From positions 1-11,605 of the forward strand of contig JAGBZZ010000352.1 in NCBI GenBank assembly GCA_017652965.1: a stretch of DNA of 11,605 bases, in the 5' to 3' direction. Position 1 is the first letter of the stretch; each line of letters begins with the position of its first letter. Of the stretch, positions 1 to 7,056 are shown one piece after another. The notes beneath the pieces were generated by a model. The model saw only the letters and a program-made list of their open reading frames with translations, did not search any database and was not told the origin of the DNA. This stretch comes from Clostridia bacterium (GTDB lineage Bacteria; Bacillota_A; Clostridia; Oscillospirales; CAG-272). A program made the translations under genes and the position numbers.

Positions 1-646
1 CATCTAAATGAAACTCGCCTTGTTTAATTGAGGATTTAGATTCGTCATTATATTTATAAATGGATATCTCGCTGTTTTCTTCAGCAAGATAAAAGACAGA
101 GTTTTCTTTTATACCGAAAGAAATAATTTTTTCTTTGATGGTCTCATGCTTTTTTGAATCAACAGAATATTTTTTTAACGTTGATATTTTGGAATCGTTG
201 ACCCAACTGTATTCCAAGTAATATACAGTTTCGTCTAAGACCAAAAATGTTTCGCAGTTATTTATTGAAGTTAGCATTGTTGTTTCTGCAAAATTGACAT
301 CATATAGCTTTAACTCATATGTTGAATTGCAATCATCTACATTATCAACACAATGAAGCATATATATTTTGTTGCCATATTTTTGGATGGAGCCTCCGCC
401 ATATCCACCGTTTGAACCTATTCTTGTTTTTGAATGTTCGTCGATTATATAATATGCTCGTGACAAGGATGTGCTCAAATAGCAATAGCTATCGTTGTCT
501 AACCAATAATCTCTGCCAAAGCCAATATTGTTATAGTTCATATTTGCTCCATCAGGAGGGGAACACTCTAATTTTGAAGCTATGCAAGAAGATAAAAAAC
601 ATGCCAATATCAATATGAATAAACCAATAGCAATAATTTTTTTCAT
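1..646 (-). CDS. Putative surface lipoprotein, 3' end beyond the left edge
   Basis: An uninterrupted frame of 215 codons starts at 646 on the minus strand and runs off the left edge, so the C-terminus is missing. The start is supported by an AAGGAGAT ribosome binding site at 654-661, seven bases upstream. Residues 1-21 form a lipoprotein signal peptide: MKK, a hydrophobic stretch, then the lipobox LSSC with Cys21 as the likely lipidated residue (Cys16 is a weaker alternative). The mature part is rich in Tyr, Asn, Ser and Asp, with alternating short hydrophobic segments suggesting beta-strands (possibly a propeller-like or YD-type fold, which is an inference). I recognise no named family. The gene is far more AT-rich than the operon at 1191-7046, which suggests transfer. 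It lies directly downstream of RHS-repeat remnants in the same orientation, so it could be an RHS-associated accessory or immunity-type gene, but nothing in the sequence proves that. Confidence 0.85.
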   Translation of the reverse strand, partial: MKKIIAIGLFILILACFLSSCIASKLECSPPDGANMNYNNIGFGRDYWLDNDSYCYLSTSLSRAYYIIDEHSKTRIGSNGGYGGGSIQKYGNKIYMLHCVDNVDDCNSTYELKLYDVNFAETTMLTSINNCETFLVLDETVYYLEYSWVNDSKISTLKKYSVDSKKHETIKEKIISFGIKENSVFYLAEENSEISIYKYNDESKSSIKQGEFHLD

Positions 647-745
647 TTTAACAATCTCCTTAAAAGTATGTTTTAGAAATCTCGCTATTCAGCTCAATAT
701 CTGCCTCGGTAGCACGAACGATTCTACCTTCCTCGTACTCATAAT

Positions 746-885
746 CTATAATTGATGAAGTACGTATCTGGGAGCTTGCTCACAAGGACGGATGATTCAA
801 TTTCAATGTATGTGGCAAAAATGTGAAGCATTTTTGCATAGGGAACGCAAGTTCACATAAGAAATTCTACGAATTTCTGGCACAT
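746..885 (-). repeat. Insertion made of small tandem hairpins within the RHS remnant
   Basis: The segment that splits the RHS remnant consists largely of short perfect inverted repeats. They are AGAAATTC/GAATTTCT (860-867 and 871-878, loop TAC), GAAC/GTTC (843-846 and 851-854, loop GCAA), GCAAAAATG/CATTTTTGC (815-823 and 829-837, loop TGAAG) and CTTG/CAAG (775-778 and 783-786, loop CTCA). The hairpins are separated by short TGTG/CATA-like spacers. No open reading frame of note is present. A possible 4 bp ATTA target duplication flanks it (742-745 and 886-889 region), but this is weak. It resembles the small non-coding palindromic repeats scattered in Clostridia genomes; that assignment is from memory and not proven. 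The exact borders are approximate. Confidence 0.55.
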
Positions 886-887
886 TA

Positions 888-916
888 ATTATACTCTTTC
901 CCGGCCGTCATGTCAA
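888..916 (-). promoter_or_regulatory. Perfect sigma-A consensus promoter facing the lipoprotein gene
   Basis: On the minus strand TTGACA (complement of 911-916) is followed after exactly 17 bases by TATAAT (complement of 888-893). This is the full housekeeping consensus. It lies inside the RHS-derived coding remnant (the codons for LDMTAGKEYN), so it may be a fortuitous promoter. A transcript would start near 881, immediately run through the hairpin array and the second RHS fragment, and reach the lipoprotein start at 646. Confidence 0.6.
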
Positions 917-1105
917 GTGAGCGGACGATGTTTTCGTCGCCATCGTAGACATATTTATAGTGAGCGATAGGAGTTGCTGTCGAAGAAGCTGCCGCAGCCT
1001 CGGTCTCAAACCACTTTTCAGCAACCATCTGACCGACAGAGTTGTAAACCGCCTTCATTGTGTGACCGTTTGCCTACCCCCTTTGCGCATTTTTTTGCTC
1101 GCCTC

Positions 1106-1134
1106 TTGCTTTTTTTGCCGTCACGCGGTATAAT
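1106..1134 (+). promoter_or_regulatory. Promoter of the phosphoribosyltransferase operon
   Basis: TTGCTT (1106-1111) and a perfect TATAAT (1129-1134) are 17 bases apart. The predicted start near 1141 falls in a perfect 10 bp palindrome, GTATGCATAC (1136-1145), a possible operator. The gene start at 1191 follows an AAAGGAG site at 1177-1183. The closely spaced downstream genes up to 7046 have no other clear promoter, so this probably drives all of them. Confidence 0.75.
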
Positions 1135-1190
1135 AGTATGCATACCTATGCTTATATTCTATAGTTCTGAGCAAAAAAAGGAGTACTTAT

Positions 1191-1748
1191 ATGCTGACCT
1201 ACGAGATGAAGTTGCCCGGGGTGGTGCGCCACCTGCCTATCTGCCCTGTCAACGATTCGCTGTCTATCGGCGCGTTCGTCCTTTTCGGGGACGTAGAGCT
1301 GACCGAGGCCTGCGCCGCCGCGCTTGCCAAGCTGGCACCGCCGCACGACGTGATGATCACGGCCGAATCCAAGGGTATTCCGCTCATCTGCTCGATGGCG
1401 CGTATCCTCGGGGAAAACCGCTATATCCTCGCCCGCAAAGGGCCTAAGCTGTATATGCGTGACGTGATCCGCTATGAGGTCAAGTCGATCACCACCGTGG
1501 CCCGCCAGGCGCTGTACCTCGACGGCTACGATGCCGAATACATGAAGGGCAAGCGAGTCCTGATCGTGGATGACGTGATCAGCACGGGTGAGTCGCTTGC
1601 CGCCCTGCGTGGGATCGTGGAGGAGGCAGGCGGGATCGTGGCCGGTCAGATGGCCGTGCTTGCCGAGGGGGATGCCATCGGCCGCGAGGATATCACCGTC
1701 CTTGCCGACCTGCCCCTCTTCCGTCCGGACGGCACGCCGCTTTCCTAA
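1191..1748 (+). CDS. Type I phosphoribosyltransferase (adenine PRTase-like)
   Basis: The 185-residue protein carries the PRPP-binding signature VLIVDDVISTGES at residues 123-135, with the acidic pair Asp127-Asp128 and the Thr-Gly-Glu-Ser phosphate loop. Residues 57-63 (TAESKGI) and the RKGPKLY stretch around 83-88 match the pattern seen in adenine and xanthine phosphoribosyltransferases. These enzymes transfer a ribose-5-phosphate group from PRPP to a nucleobase in the cytoplasm, salvaging bases as nucleotides. Length fits the family (about 170-190). Base specificity cannot be read from the sequence, so I give no symbol; adenine PRTase is the nearest guess. The start is set by AAAGGAG at 1177-1183. 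It is the first gene of the plus-strand operon, 28 bp ahead of the DUF5685 gene. Its role beside a J-domain protein and rimO is not obvious; the grouping may be positional. Confidence 0.88.
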   Translation: MLTYEMKLPGVVRHLPICPVNDSLSIGAFVLFGDVELTEACAAALAKLAPPHDVMITAESKGIPLICSMARILGENRYILARKGPKLYMRDVIRYEVKSITTVARQALYLDGYDAEYMKGKRVLIVDDVISTGESLAALRGIVEEAGGIVAGQMAVLAEGDAIGREDITVLADLPLFRPDGTPLS

Positions 1749-1776
1749 GACGTAGGCTTTTCGTAGGGAAGGGTAG

Positions 1777-2649
1777 ATGTACGGATACGTTACCCCCAAA
1801 AGCGAGGAGCTTTTGGTCAAGGAGCTTTCGCTGTACCGCGCCTTCGGGTGCGGCCTTTGTCGCGCCATGCGGCGGGAGACCGGGCTGCTTTCCGCCCTCT
1901 TTCTTCGCTATGATTTTATCTTTCTGGCGCTTTGCCGTACCCTTTTGGAGGGACGCCCCCTCTCGGTGCGCTACCGCCGATGCCCGCGGCACCCCTTTCG
2001 CCGCCGTATGATGGTGGAGGAGAACGAGGCGCTTTTGTATGCGGCCGCCGCCTCGGCACTGGTGACCTACCTCAAAAAAGAGGACGACCTTGTCGACCGT
2101 GGCCTTATGCGGCGCATCCGCGCCGCCCTGACGGCGATCCCTGCCGCCACCGCCCGCCGCCGCGCCGCCCTGCGCGCACTGGAGGCACGCCTTGAGGAGC
2201 TTGTGTATCAGCTGTATACCATTGAGCTGGAGGGTGAGCCCTCGGTGGATGTCCCGACAGAGCTGACAGGCGCCATGCTTGGCGAGGTCTTTTCTGCATC
2301 CTATGAGGGGGAGGGCAGTGGCCTTCTTTACCGCATCGGCTATCATCTTGGGCGCTTTATCTATCTTCTCGACGCCCTGGACGATTACAGGGATGACCGA
2401 AAAAAGAAAAACTACAACCCCTTTGCCGCCTTTTACGATGAGGATGTTATGACCCTTTGCGACGATGCGGAGGACAGCCTGCGGCTGGAGCTTGCCGCCC
2501 TTGGTGAGGCGGTCGAGGAGCTGCCCTGTGCGAACGAAGACGCGCTTGAGGGGATCATAAAAAATATTCTCTATCTCGGAATGCCCGCACGGATGAGCGA
2601 GGTGCTGGGAAGGGTAAGGAAAGGAGCGCAAGGTGACCGACCCATATAA
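1777..2649 (+). CDS. DUF5685 family protein
   Basis: The 290-residue protein begins MYGYVTP, continues with a CGLC motif (Cys25, Cys28), then a YDFIFLALCRTLLEGR helix and a CPRHP motif (Cys69). This order is the hallmark I associate with DUF5685, a family of unknown function in Firmicutes and Actinobacteria. The rest is predicted to be almost entirely helical. Two aspartate-rich patches stand out: KKEDDLVD near 100-107 and LDALDDYRDD at 198-207. The second resembles metal-binding Asp motifs of all-alpha isoprenoid synthase-type enzymes, but this is a visual likeness only. A GGGAAGG-like site (about 1766-1772) precedes the start. The gene overlaps the following J-domain gene by 17 bp, implying translational coupling, and this pairing is recurrent in Clostridia as far as I recall. 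No signal peptide or membrane segment is evident. Confidence 0.8.
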   Translation: MYGYVTPKSEELLVKELSLYRAFGCGLCRAMRRETGLLSALFLRYDFIFLALCRTLLEGRPLSVRYRRCPRHPFRRRMMVEENEALLYAAAASALVTYLKKEDDLVDRGLMRRIRAALTAIPAATARRRAALRALEARLEELVYQLYTIELEGEPSVDVPTELTGAMLGEVFSASYEGEGSGLLYRIGYHLGRFIYLLDALDDYRDDRKKKNYNPFAAFYDEDVMTLCDDAEDSLRLELAALGEAVEELPCANEDALEGIIKNILYLGMPARMSEVLGRVRKGAQGDRPI

Positions 2650-3382
2650 GCTTTTAGGGGTGGACTACGGGGCTGACGACGCGCAGATCAAAAAGGCCTA
2701 CCATGCGCTGGCCCGCCGTTACCATCCCGACAGATTTGCAGACGACCCGGTGAGATTGGAGATGGCCGGGCGTAAGATGCGGGATATCAATGCGGCCTAT
2801 GAGCAGATCGTTTCTGACCGGGAGCGTGGCATCCGCGGTGCCGCGGCCTATGCAAGGGCGAGTGCCCCCGAAGAGCCGAAGGCCGATGAAAAGCGCGCGG
2901 AAAGGGAGGAAGCCCCCCGCAAGCAGGAAAAAAAGACGGGGCAGGAAAAGAGCCGGGGGGCAGAGGAGCCCCGCTATCGCCAAAGAGAGGGCGCAAGCAA
3001 CGACACCCCCCTGAACGTTGCCTACGTGCGCACGCTTTTGGGAGCTAAGGAATACGCCGCCGCCCTGGGCGAGCTGTGCCGAGTCGCCGAGCGCGCCCGT
3101 AACGGGGAGTGGCATTATCTGGCCGCCCTGTGTCACGAGGGGATGCATCACCGCCACGATGCCTTCCGCGAGATAAGCGCCGCCTGCCGGTGTGAGCCGA
3201 AAAATGCAGAGTACCGCGCCATGCGTGACAGGATGCGTGCAAGCGCCGACGGCTTCGGCGCGGGATACGAGCGCACCCGCAAAAAAAGCGCCGACGTCAA
3301 GGTCGAGGGCAAGCGCGGTAAGGACGACCCGTGCCGCAGCTGCTTCTTGCGCGCCCTTGGGGTCGAGGACGGAAAATGTTAA
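2633..3382 (+). CDS. J-domain (DnaJ-like) co-chaperone with TPR-like C-terminus
   Basis: Translation starts at a GTG, with AAGGAG at 2621-2626 six bases upstream, inside the end of the DUF5685 gene. Residues 3-66 form a J domain: helix II KKAYHALARRYHPD with the invariant HPD at 31-33, and helix III ending INAAYEQI. J domains stimulate the ATPase of DnaK-type Hsp70. There is no Gly/Phe region, zinc finger or DnaJ C-terminal domain, so this is not DnaJ itself. Residues 78-122 are a strongly charged Lys/Glu/Arg linker. Residues 126-200 read like a pair of TPR helices (YAAALGELCRVA, HYLAALCHEGM, DAFREISAACRCEP), a likely client or partner-binding surface. The tail has a CRSC pair and a final Cys249, possibly metal-binding. 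Coupling to the DUF5685 gene suggests that protein is its partner or client; this is inference. Confidence 0.87.
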   Translation: MTDPYKLLGVDYGADDAQIKKAYHALARRYHPDRFADDPVRLEMAGRKMRDINAAYEQIVSDRERGIRGAAAYARASAPEEPKADEKRAEREEAPRKQEKKTGQEKSRGAEEPRYRQREGASNDTPLNVAYVRTLLGAKEYAAALGELCRVAERARNGEWHYLAALCHEGMHHRHDAFREISAACRCEPKNAEYRAMRDRMRASADGFGAGYERTRKKSADVKVEGKRGKDDPCRSCFLRALGVEDGKC

Positions 3383-3392
3383 GGAGAAGGAT

Positions 3393-4724
3393 ATGAAAAT
3401 TGGATTTGTTTCGCTTGGATGCTCCAAAAATCTCTTGGATACCGAGGTCATGCTGCATCATCTTGCCTCGGCAGGCTATGAGATCACGCCCGACGAGACC
3501 GAGGCCGACGTGGTGGTGGTCAACACCTGCGGCTTTATCGGGGATGCCAAGCAGGAGTCGATCGATAATATTCTGGATATCGCGTGGCTGAAGGAGAACC
3601 GCTCCTTGCGCGGCATCATTGCCACGGGATGCATGGTAGAGCGCTACCGCGAGGAGGTCATGCGGGAGATGCCCGAGGTGGATGCCCTTTTGGGGGTCGG
3701 AAGCCTTGACCGTATCGTGGATGCGGTGCGCGCCATCGAGCGGGGCGAGACCTACGTGCATTTCGGGGATAAGGATACCTCCCCTCTCGGCGGTGACCGC
3801 GTGCTGACCACCCCCGAGCATATGGCCTACATGAAGATCGCCGAGGGGTGCGACAACCGCTGTACCTATTGCGCCATCCCCATGATCCGCGGCCGCTTCC
3901 GCAGTCGCCCGATCGAGGATCTCGTGGCCGAGGCGCAGGGGCTGGAGGAGCTTGGGGTCAAGGAGCTGTGCCTTGTGGCGCAGGATACCACCCGCTACGG
4001 CCTTGACCTTTACGGCCGCTACGCCCTTGCCGAGCTTGTCCGTGCCCTCACCGAGGGGACGACCATTCCGTGGATCCGCCTGCTTTACTGCTATCCCGAT
4101 AAGATCACCGATGAGCTGATCGCCGAGCTGCGGGACAACCCCCGCCTTGTGCCCTATATGGATATTCCCATCCAGCACATCTCGGACTCTGTCCTTTCGG
4201 CAATGAACCGCCACGGGGACAGTGCCACCATCCGGGATGCCATTGCCCGCCTGCGCGCGGCCGTGCCGGACATTACCCTGCGCACCACCGTGATCGTCGG
4301 CTTCCCCGGGGAGACCGAGGAGGACTTCTGCAAGCTTTGTGAGTTTGTCAAGGAGGCGAGGTTTGACCGCTTCGGCGCCTTCTGCTACTCGCCCGAGGAG
4401 GATACCCCCGCCGCCCTTCTGCCCGACCAGATCGATGAGCAGGAAAAGCAGGATCGGTACGATACCGTGATGGCCACCCAGCTTCCGATCGCCGAGGAAA
4501 AGAACGCCGCCAAGATCGGCAAAAGGCTGACCGTCCTGTGCGAGGGCTTCGACCCTGTTGCCGAGACCTACTTCGGCCGTAGCGCGGCCGATGCCCCGGA
4601 CGTGGACGGCAAGATCTACTTCAGTGCCAACCGCCAGCTGACGGTCGGAGAGTTCTACACCGTGAAGATCGAGGAGGCCGTGGACTACGACCTTGTCGGC
4701 CGTGTCGTCTCCAAAGCAAAGTGA
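3393..4724 (+). CDS. rimO: Ribosomal protein uS12 methylthiotransferase RimO
   Basis: RimO is a radical SAM enzyme that adds a methylthio group to an aspartate of ribosomal protein S12. The 443-residue protein has the expected three parts. The N-terminal UPF0004 domain carries one [4Fe-4S] site with Cys10 (SLGCSKN), Cys46 (NTCGF) and Cys80 (ATGCMVE). The radical SAM domain has the CxxxCxxC motif CDNRCTYC (Cys153, Cys157, Cys160). A TRAM domain occupies roughly 375-440. The opening GCSKNLLDTE matches RimO rather than MiaB, which separates it from the tRNA-modifying paralogue. A longer in-frame ATG at 3192 exists, but the start at 3393 is right: it follows AAGGAGAAGG (3381-3390), gives the family length, and lies 10 bp after the J-domain stop. 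The next gene, pgsA, begins 8 bp after its stop. Confidence 0.96.
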   Translation: MKIGFVSLGCSKNLLDTEVMLHHLASAGYEITPDETEADVVVVNTCGFIGDAKQESIDNILDIAWLKENRSLRGIIATGCMVERYREEVMREMPEVDALLGVGSLDRIVDAVRAIERGETYVHFGDKDTSPLGGDRVLTTPEHMAYMKIAEGCDNRCTYCAIPMIRGRFRSRPIEDLVAEAQGLEELGVKELCLVAQDTTRYGLDLYGRYALAELVRALTEGTTIPWIRLLYCYPDKITDELIAELRDNPRLVPYMDIPIQHISDSVLSAMNRHGDSATIRDAIARLRAAVPDITLRTTVIVGFPGETEEDFCKLCEFVKEARFDRFGAFCYSPEEDTPAALLPDQIDEQEKQDRYDTVMATQLPIAEEKNAAKIGKRLTVLCEGFDPVAETYFGRSAADAPDVDGKIYFSANRQLTVGEFYTVKIEEAVDYDLVGRVVSKAK

Positions 4725-4732
4725 GGTAAAAT

Positions 4733-5341
4733 ATGAAAAAGCTGAACCTACCGAATACCCTCTCGCTTCTCCGCGTGGTGATGGTGCCCCTCTTTATGGC
4801 GGCCGTCATCTTCGTTGACCCCGCATGGGGCAGGACCCCCCTTGAGGTCCTGGGGCTTTGTGCTATCCCCGCCGCCATCTTTGGCCTGACCGCCTATACC
4901 GATCACCTGGACGGCAAGATCGCCAGAAAGTACAATCTGATCACCGATTTCGGCAAGTTCATCGACCCCCTGGCGGACAAGTTTATGGTTTTCGGGGCGC
5001 TCATTTCTATCCTCGTTTCCCGCCCGGATATCGCCCCCCTTTTCGTGTGGGTGGCCGCCGCCATTATGCTGCGCGAGCTGGCTGTGACCTCACTGCGCCT
5101 TGTTGTCGCAAGCTCGGCAGGCAAGGTCGTGGCCGCCTCCATGTGGGGCAAGATCAAAACCGCCACCCAGTGCGTCGCGATCCTTCTGATCCTTTTGGAG
5201 CCCGCTCTTCTTGCCGCCGTGCCGGCCATCACCCTGCCGATCCTTTCCTACCTGGCCAGGGCCGCCATGCTGATCACCACTATCGGCTCGGGGCTTGACT
5301 ATATGCGGGTCTATCTGCCCCTGATCGATCCCGAAAAATAA
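4733..5341 (+). CDS. pgsA: CDP-diacylglycerol-glycerol-3-phosphate 3-phosphatidyltransferase
   Basis: PgsA makes phosphatidylglycerophosphate from CDP-diacylglycerol and glycerol 3-phosphate, the committed step to phosphatidylglycerol and cardiolipin, at the cytoplasmic membrane. The CDP-alcohol phosphotransferase signature is complete: Asp57, Asp60-Gly61, Ala64-Arg65, Gly74, Asp78 and Asp82, in the DxxDGxxAR...GxxxDxxxD arrangement. The opening LNLPNTLSLLRVVMVP is typical of PgsA, and several hydrophobic helices follow (about 12-30, 36-54, 84-105, 107-125, 140-185). The length of 202 residues is slightly above the usual 180-190. Start is chosen by the GAGGT-type site overlapping the rimO stop. 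rimO-pgsA adjacency is common in Clostridia. Other CDP-alcohol transferases (PssA, cardiolipin synthase type) are possible but less likely. Confidence 0.9.
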   Translation: MKKLNLPNTLSLLRVVMVPLFMAAVIFVDPAWGRTPLEVLGLCAIPAAIFGLTAYTDHLDGKIARKYNLITDFGKFIDPLADKFMVFGALISILVSRPDIAPLFVWVAAAIMLRELAVTSLRLVVASSAGKVVAASMWGKIKTATQCVAILLILLEPALLAAVPAITLPILSYLARAAMLITTIGSGLDYMRVYLPLIDPEK

Positions 5342-5372
5342 TCGGGTACTCTTTTTGTAAAGGAATACGTTT

Positions 5373-7046
5373 ATGAAAACACGCGTACTGCTTCTTCTTT
5401 TATTGACCGTTTCCACCCTTATCCTCTTTGTCGGCTGCGGCACGGGGGATAGCGGCACGACCCCCGCCGTCACCACCGCAGAGACGACCGGGGCCACCAC
5501 GACCGCCACTACGGCCGCCACCACCACGGCCGCCGTCGCGTCCGGCTTTAACTATAAGGGTGACCTTACCCCCTATCTCACCATTGCGCGGGATATGTAC
5601 TTCGGTGTGACCGTGAAGATCCCGGCGGTGGAGGAGGTGACCGATGAGGCCCTCGAGGACTTTATCAACACCAATCTCCTTCTCGGGCATGCCACCCCCA
5701 TCGCCAAGGAAAGCGGCCTGCTTGCGCGGTATGACCTTGCCGTCATCTACTACCGCGGCCAGGTAGAGGTGGACGGGGAGTGGGTCGATTTCATCGGCGG
5801 AAGCAACCTGCACGATGCGGCCTATGAGCTGATGCTTGGCTCGGGCAGCTTTATTCCCGGCTTTGAGGATGCCCTTATCGGACGGGACGTTGCGGGCGGC
5901 AAGCAGACCCTGCTTTCCGAGGCCGGCAAGACGGTTGGCGTGGACGGCCTTCCCATTGTGTACATCTCCTGCAGCTGCAGCTATACCGATGCAAAGGGCG
6001 TCATGCGCAGCGGCGTCTTTGCCGACCGCATCGACCTTACCAAGGCAGGGGATGCCTACGCCGTGCGCGGCCGCTATGACGAATCCACCCTGCGGGACGA
6101 CCTTTTGGGGGCGACCGTCGGGGAGGAGCTGGAGGGCACGTACGTCGAGCATTTTGATATCACGGGCGACCTTGTGGCCGAGGAGGTCACCATTACCAAG
6201 GTAAAGGTGACGGCCATTGTGGAGACGGAGGATCCCTTCGTCTTTACCGTCTCCTTCCCGGAGTCCTATTCCGCTAACACCGCGCTGGAAGGTAAGACCG
6301 CCAGATGGTACGTGATCCTGACCGAGGCCAAGACACCGCAGATGCCCGAGGTGACGGCCGACTTTATCCGCAACAAGCTTGGCATCACCGCCGATATGAT
6401 GACCCCCCTTCTGCCCGATGACGAGGGCATGAGCGATGACGAAAAGCTGGAGGCGGCCTTCCCGCTTTACGTCCGCGCGTACCTGGAGCGCAACCGCGAA
6501 AATACCATTTACCAGACCTCGATGGCCGAGTACTGGTCGATGCTGCTTTCGGGTGTCACCATCAAGCAGTATCCCGAGGGGCTTGTGGAGAGCCATTATG
6601 AGGAGCTGATGCTTGAGGTGGAGACCACCTACGAAAACTTCCTGGCGGCCTACGGCTCCACCTACTATCCCACCCTTGCCGATTTTATCCCCTATTACTT
6701 TGGTAACCTGTACGTTCCCGCCGAGGGAGAAAGCGCCGAGGATGCGGTCTACCGCATTGCTGAGGGGGAGATCCGCCAGAATCTGATCCTTTACTATATC
6801 GGTGCCGAGGAGGGTCTGCTCCTTTCGGATGAGGAAGAGGACGAGTTCTACCGTGAAAAGGTGCAGGAGCTTTTGGATTACTACAACGATTACTACGACC
6901 TGGCCGGTACAGGCGGTGAGCTGACCGAGGAGGATCTTGCCACGGCCGGCTACACCCGGGAGGCGATCCTGAAGGATGACCTTTATCAGCGCTTCTGTGC
7001 CGCGATGTACGAGGCGTATTACGATCACATTGAATTTCTGGATTGA
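5373..7046 (+). CDS. Lipoprotein with trigger factor-like FKBP and C-terminal domains
   Basis: The 557-residue protein has a lipoprotein signal ending LFVGC (Cys22), then a Thr/Ala-rich linker at about 28-57, as used by surface proteins to stand off the membrane. Residues 119-175 resemble the FKBP-type PPIase domain of trigger factor, notably the stretch LGSGSFIPGFEDALIG (155-170). A second trigger-factor-like stretch, FPESYSANTALEGKTARWYV (295-314), is separated from the first by about 115 residues, whereas in trigger factor the two are almost adjacent; an inserted domain is implied. Residues 325-557 resemble the helical chaperone domain. The ribosome-binding N-terminal domain of trigger factor is absent. 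It is therefore likely an extracytoplasmic foldase, analogous in role to PrsA. AAAGGA at 5359-5364 sets the start. It is 31 bp after pgsA and is the last gene of the operon. Catalytic PPIase activity is not assured. Confidence 0.8.
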   Translation: MKTRVLLLLLLTVSTLILFVGCGTGDSGTTPAVTTAETTGATTTATTAATTTAAVASGFNYKGDLTPYLTIARDMYFGVTVKIPAVEEVTDEALEDFINTNLLLGHATPIAKESGLLARYDLAVIYYRGQVEVDGEWVDFIGGSNLHDAAYELMLGSGSFIPGFEDALIGRDVAGGKQTLLSEAGKTVGVDGLPIVYISCSCSYTDAKGVMRSGVFADRIDLTKAGDAYAVRGRYDESTLRDDLLGATVGEELEGTYVEHFDITGDLVAEEVTITKVKVTAIVETEDPFVFTVSFPESYSANTALEGKTARWYVILTEAKTPQMPEVTADFIRNKLGITADMMTPLLPDDEGMSDDEKLEAAFPLYVRAYLERNRENTIYQTSMAEYWSMLLSGVTIKQYPEGLVESHYEELMLEVETTYENFLAAYGSTYYPTLADFIPYYFGNLYVPAEGESAEDAVYRIAEGEIRQNLILYYIGAEEGLLLSDEEEDEFYREKVQELLDYYNDYYDLAGTGGELTEEDLATAGYTREAILKDDLYQRFCAAMYEAYYDHIEFLD

Positions 7047-7056
7047 CCCGTGACAT

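Larger units (their letters stand above)
660..1073 (-). pseudogene. Broken RHS/YD-repeat protein remnant, two fragments
   Basis: Two pieces of one RHS-type coding sequence can be read on the minus strand in the same register. The first, 1073 down to a TAA at 885-887, contains YNSVGQMVAEKWF followed by YKYVYDGDENIVRSLDMTAG and ends KEYN-stop. The second, about 764 down to a TAA at 660-662, reads DYEYEEGRIVRATEADIELN and ends SKTYF-stop. YD-repeat proteins normally carry a tyrosine-rich strand, then the GxIVRATE type element, so KEYN should continue directly into YEYEEG. Here 144 bp intervene, with stop codons in this frame. No start codon or upstream part remains: a TAG lies just before the first fragment. 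RHS proteins are large secreted or wall-associated proteins, often with a toxic C-terminal tip; no tip domain is present here. I am confident of the homology and of the disruption. Confidence 0.75.

Noticed and set aside
319..618. A 99-codon plus-strand frame in the AT-rich end
   Set aside because: It is antisense to the lipoprotein gene, which has a ribosome site and signal peptide, and has no coding features of its own.
974..1447. A plus-strand frame of 157 codons covering the operon promoter
   Set aside because: It crosses the RHS remnant, the promoter and the phosphoribosyltransferase gene in another frame, with Arg-rich shadow composition.
1693..2631. A 312-codon minus-strand frame
   Set aside because: It is antisense to the DUF5685 gene, low in complexity and without a family match I can see.
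3192..3392. N-terminal extension of RimO from an upstream ATG
   Set aside because: The extra residues are out-of-frame J-domain gene sequence; the start at 3393 has a strong ribosome site and gives the family's length.
3297..4214. A 305-codon minus-strand frame
   Set aside because: It is a shadow of rimO, whose domains and motifs are all clear on the plus strand.
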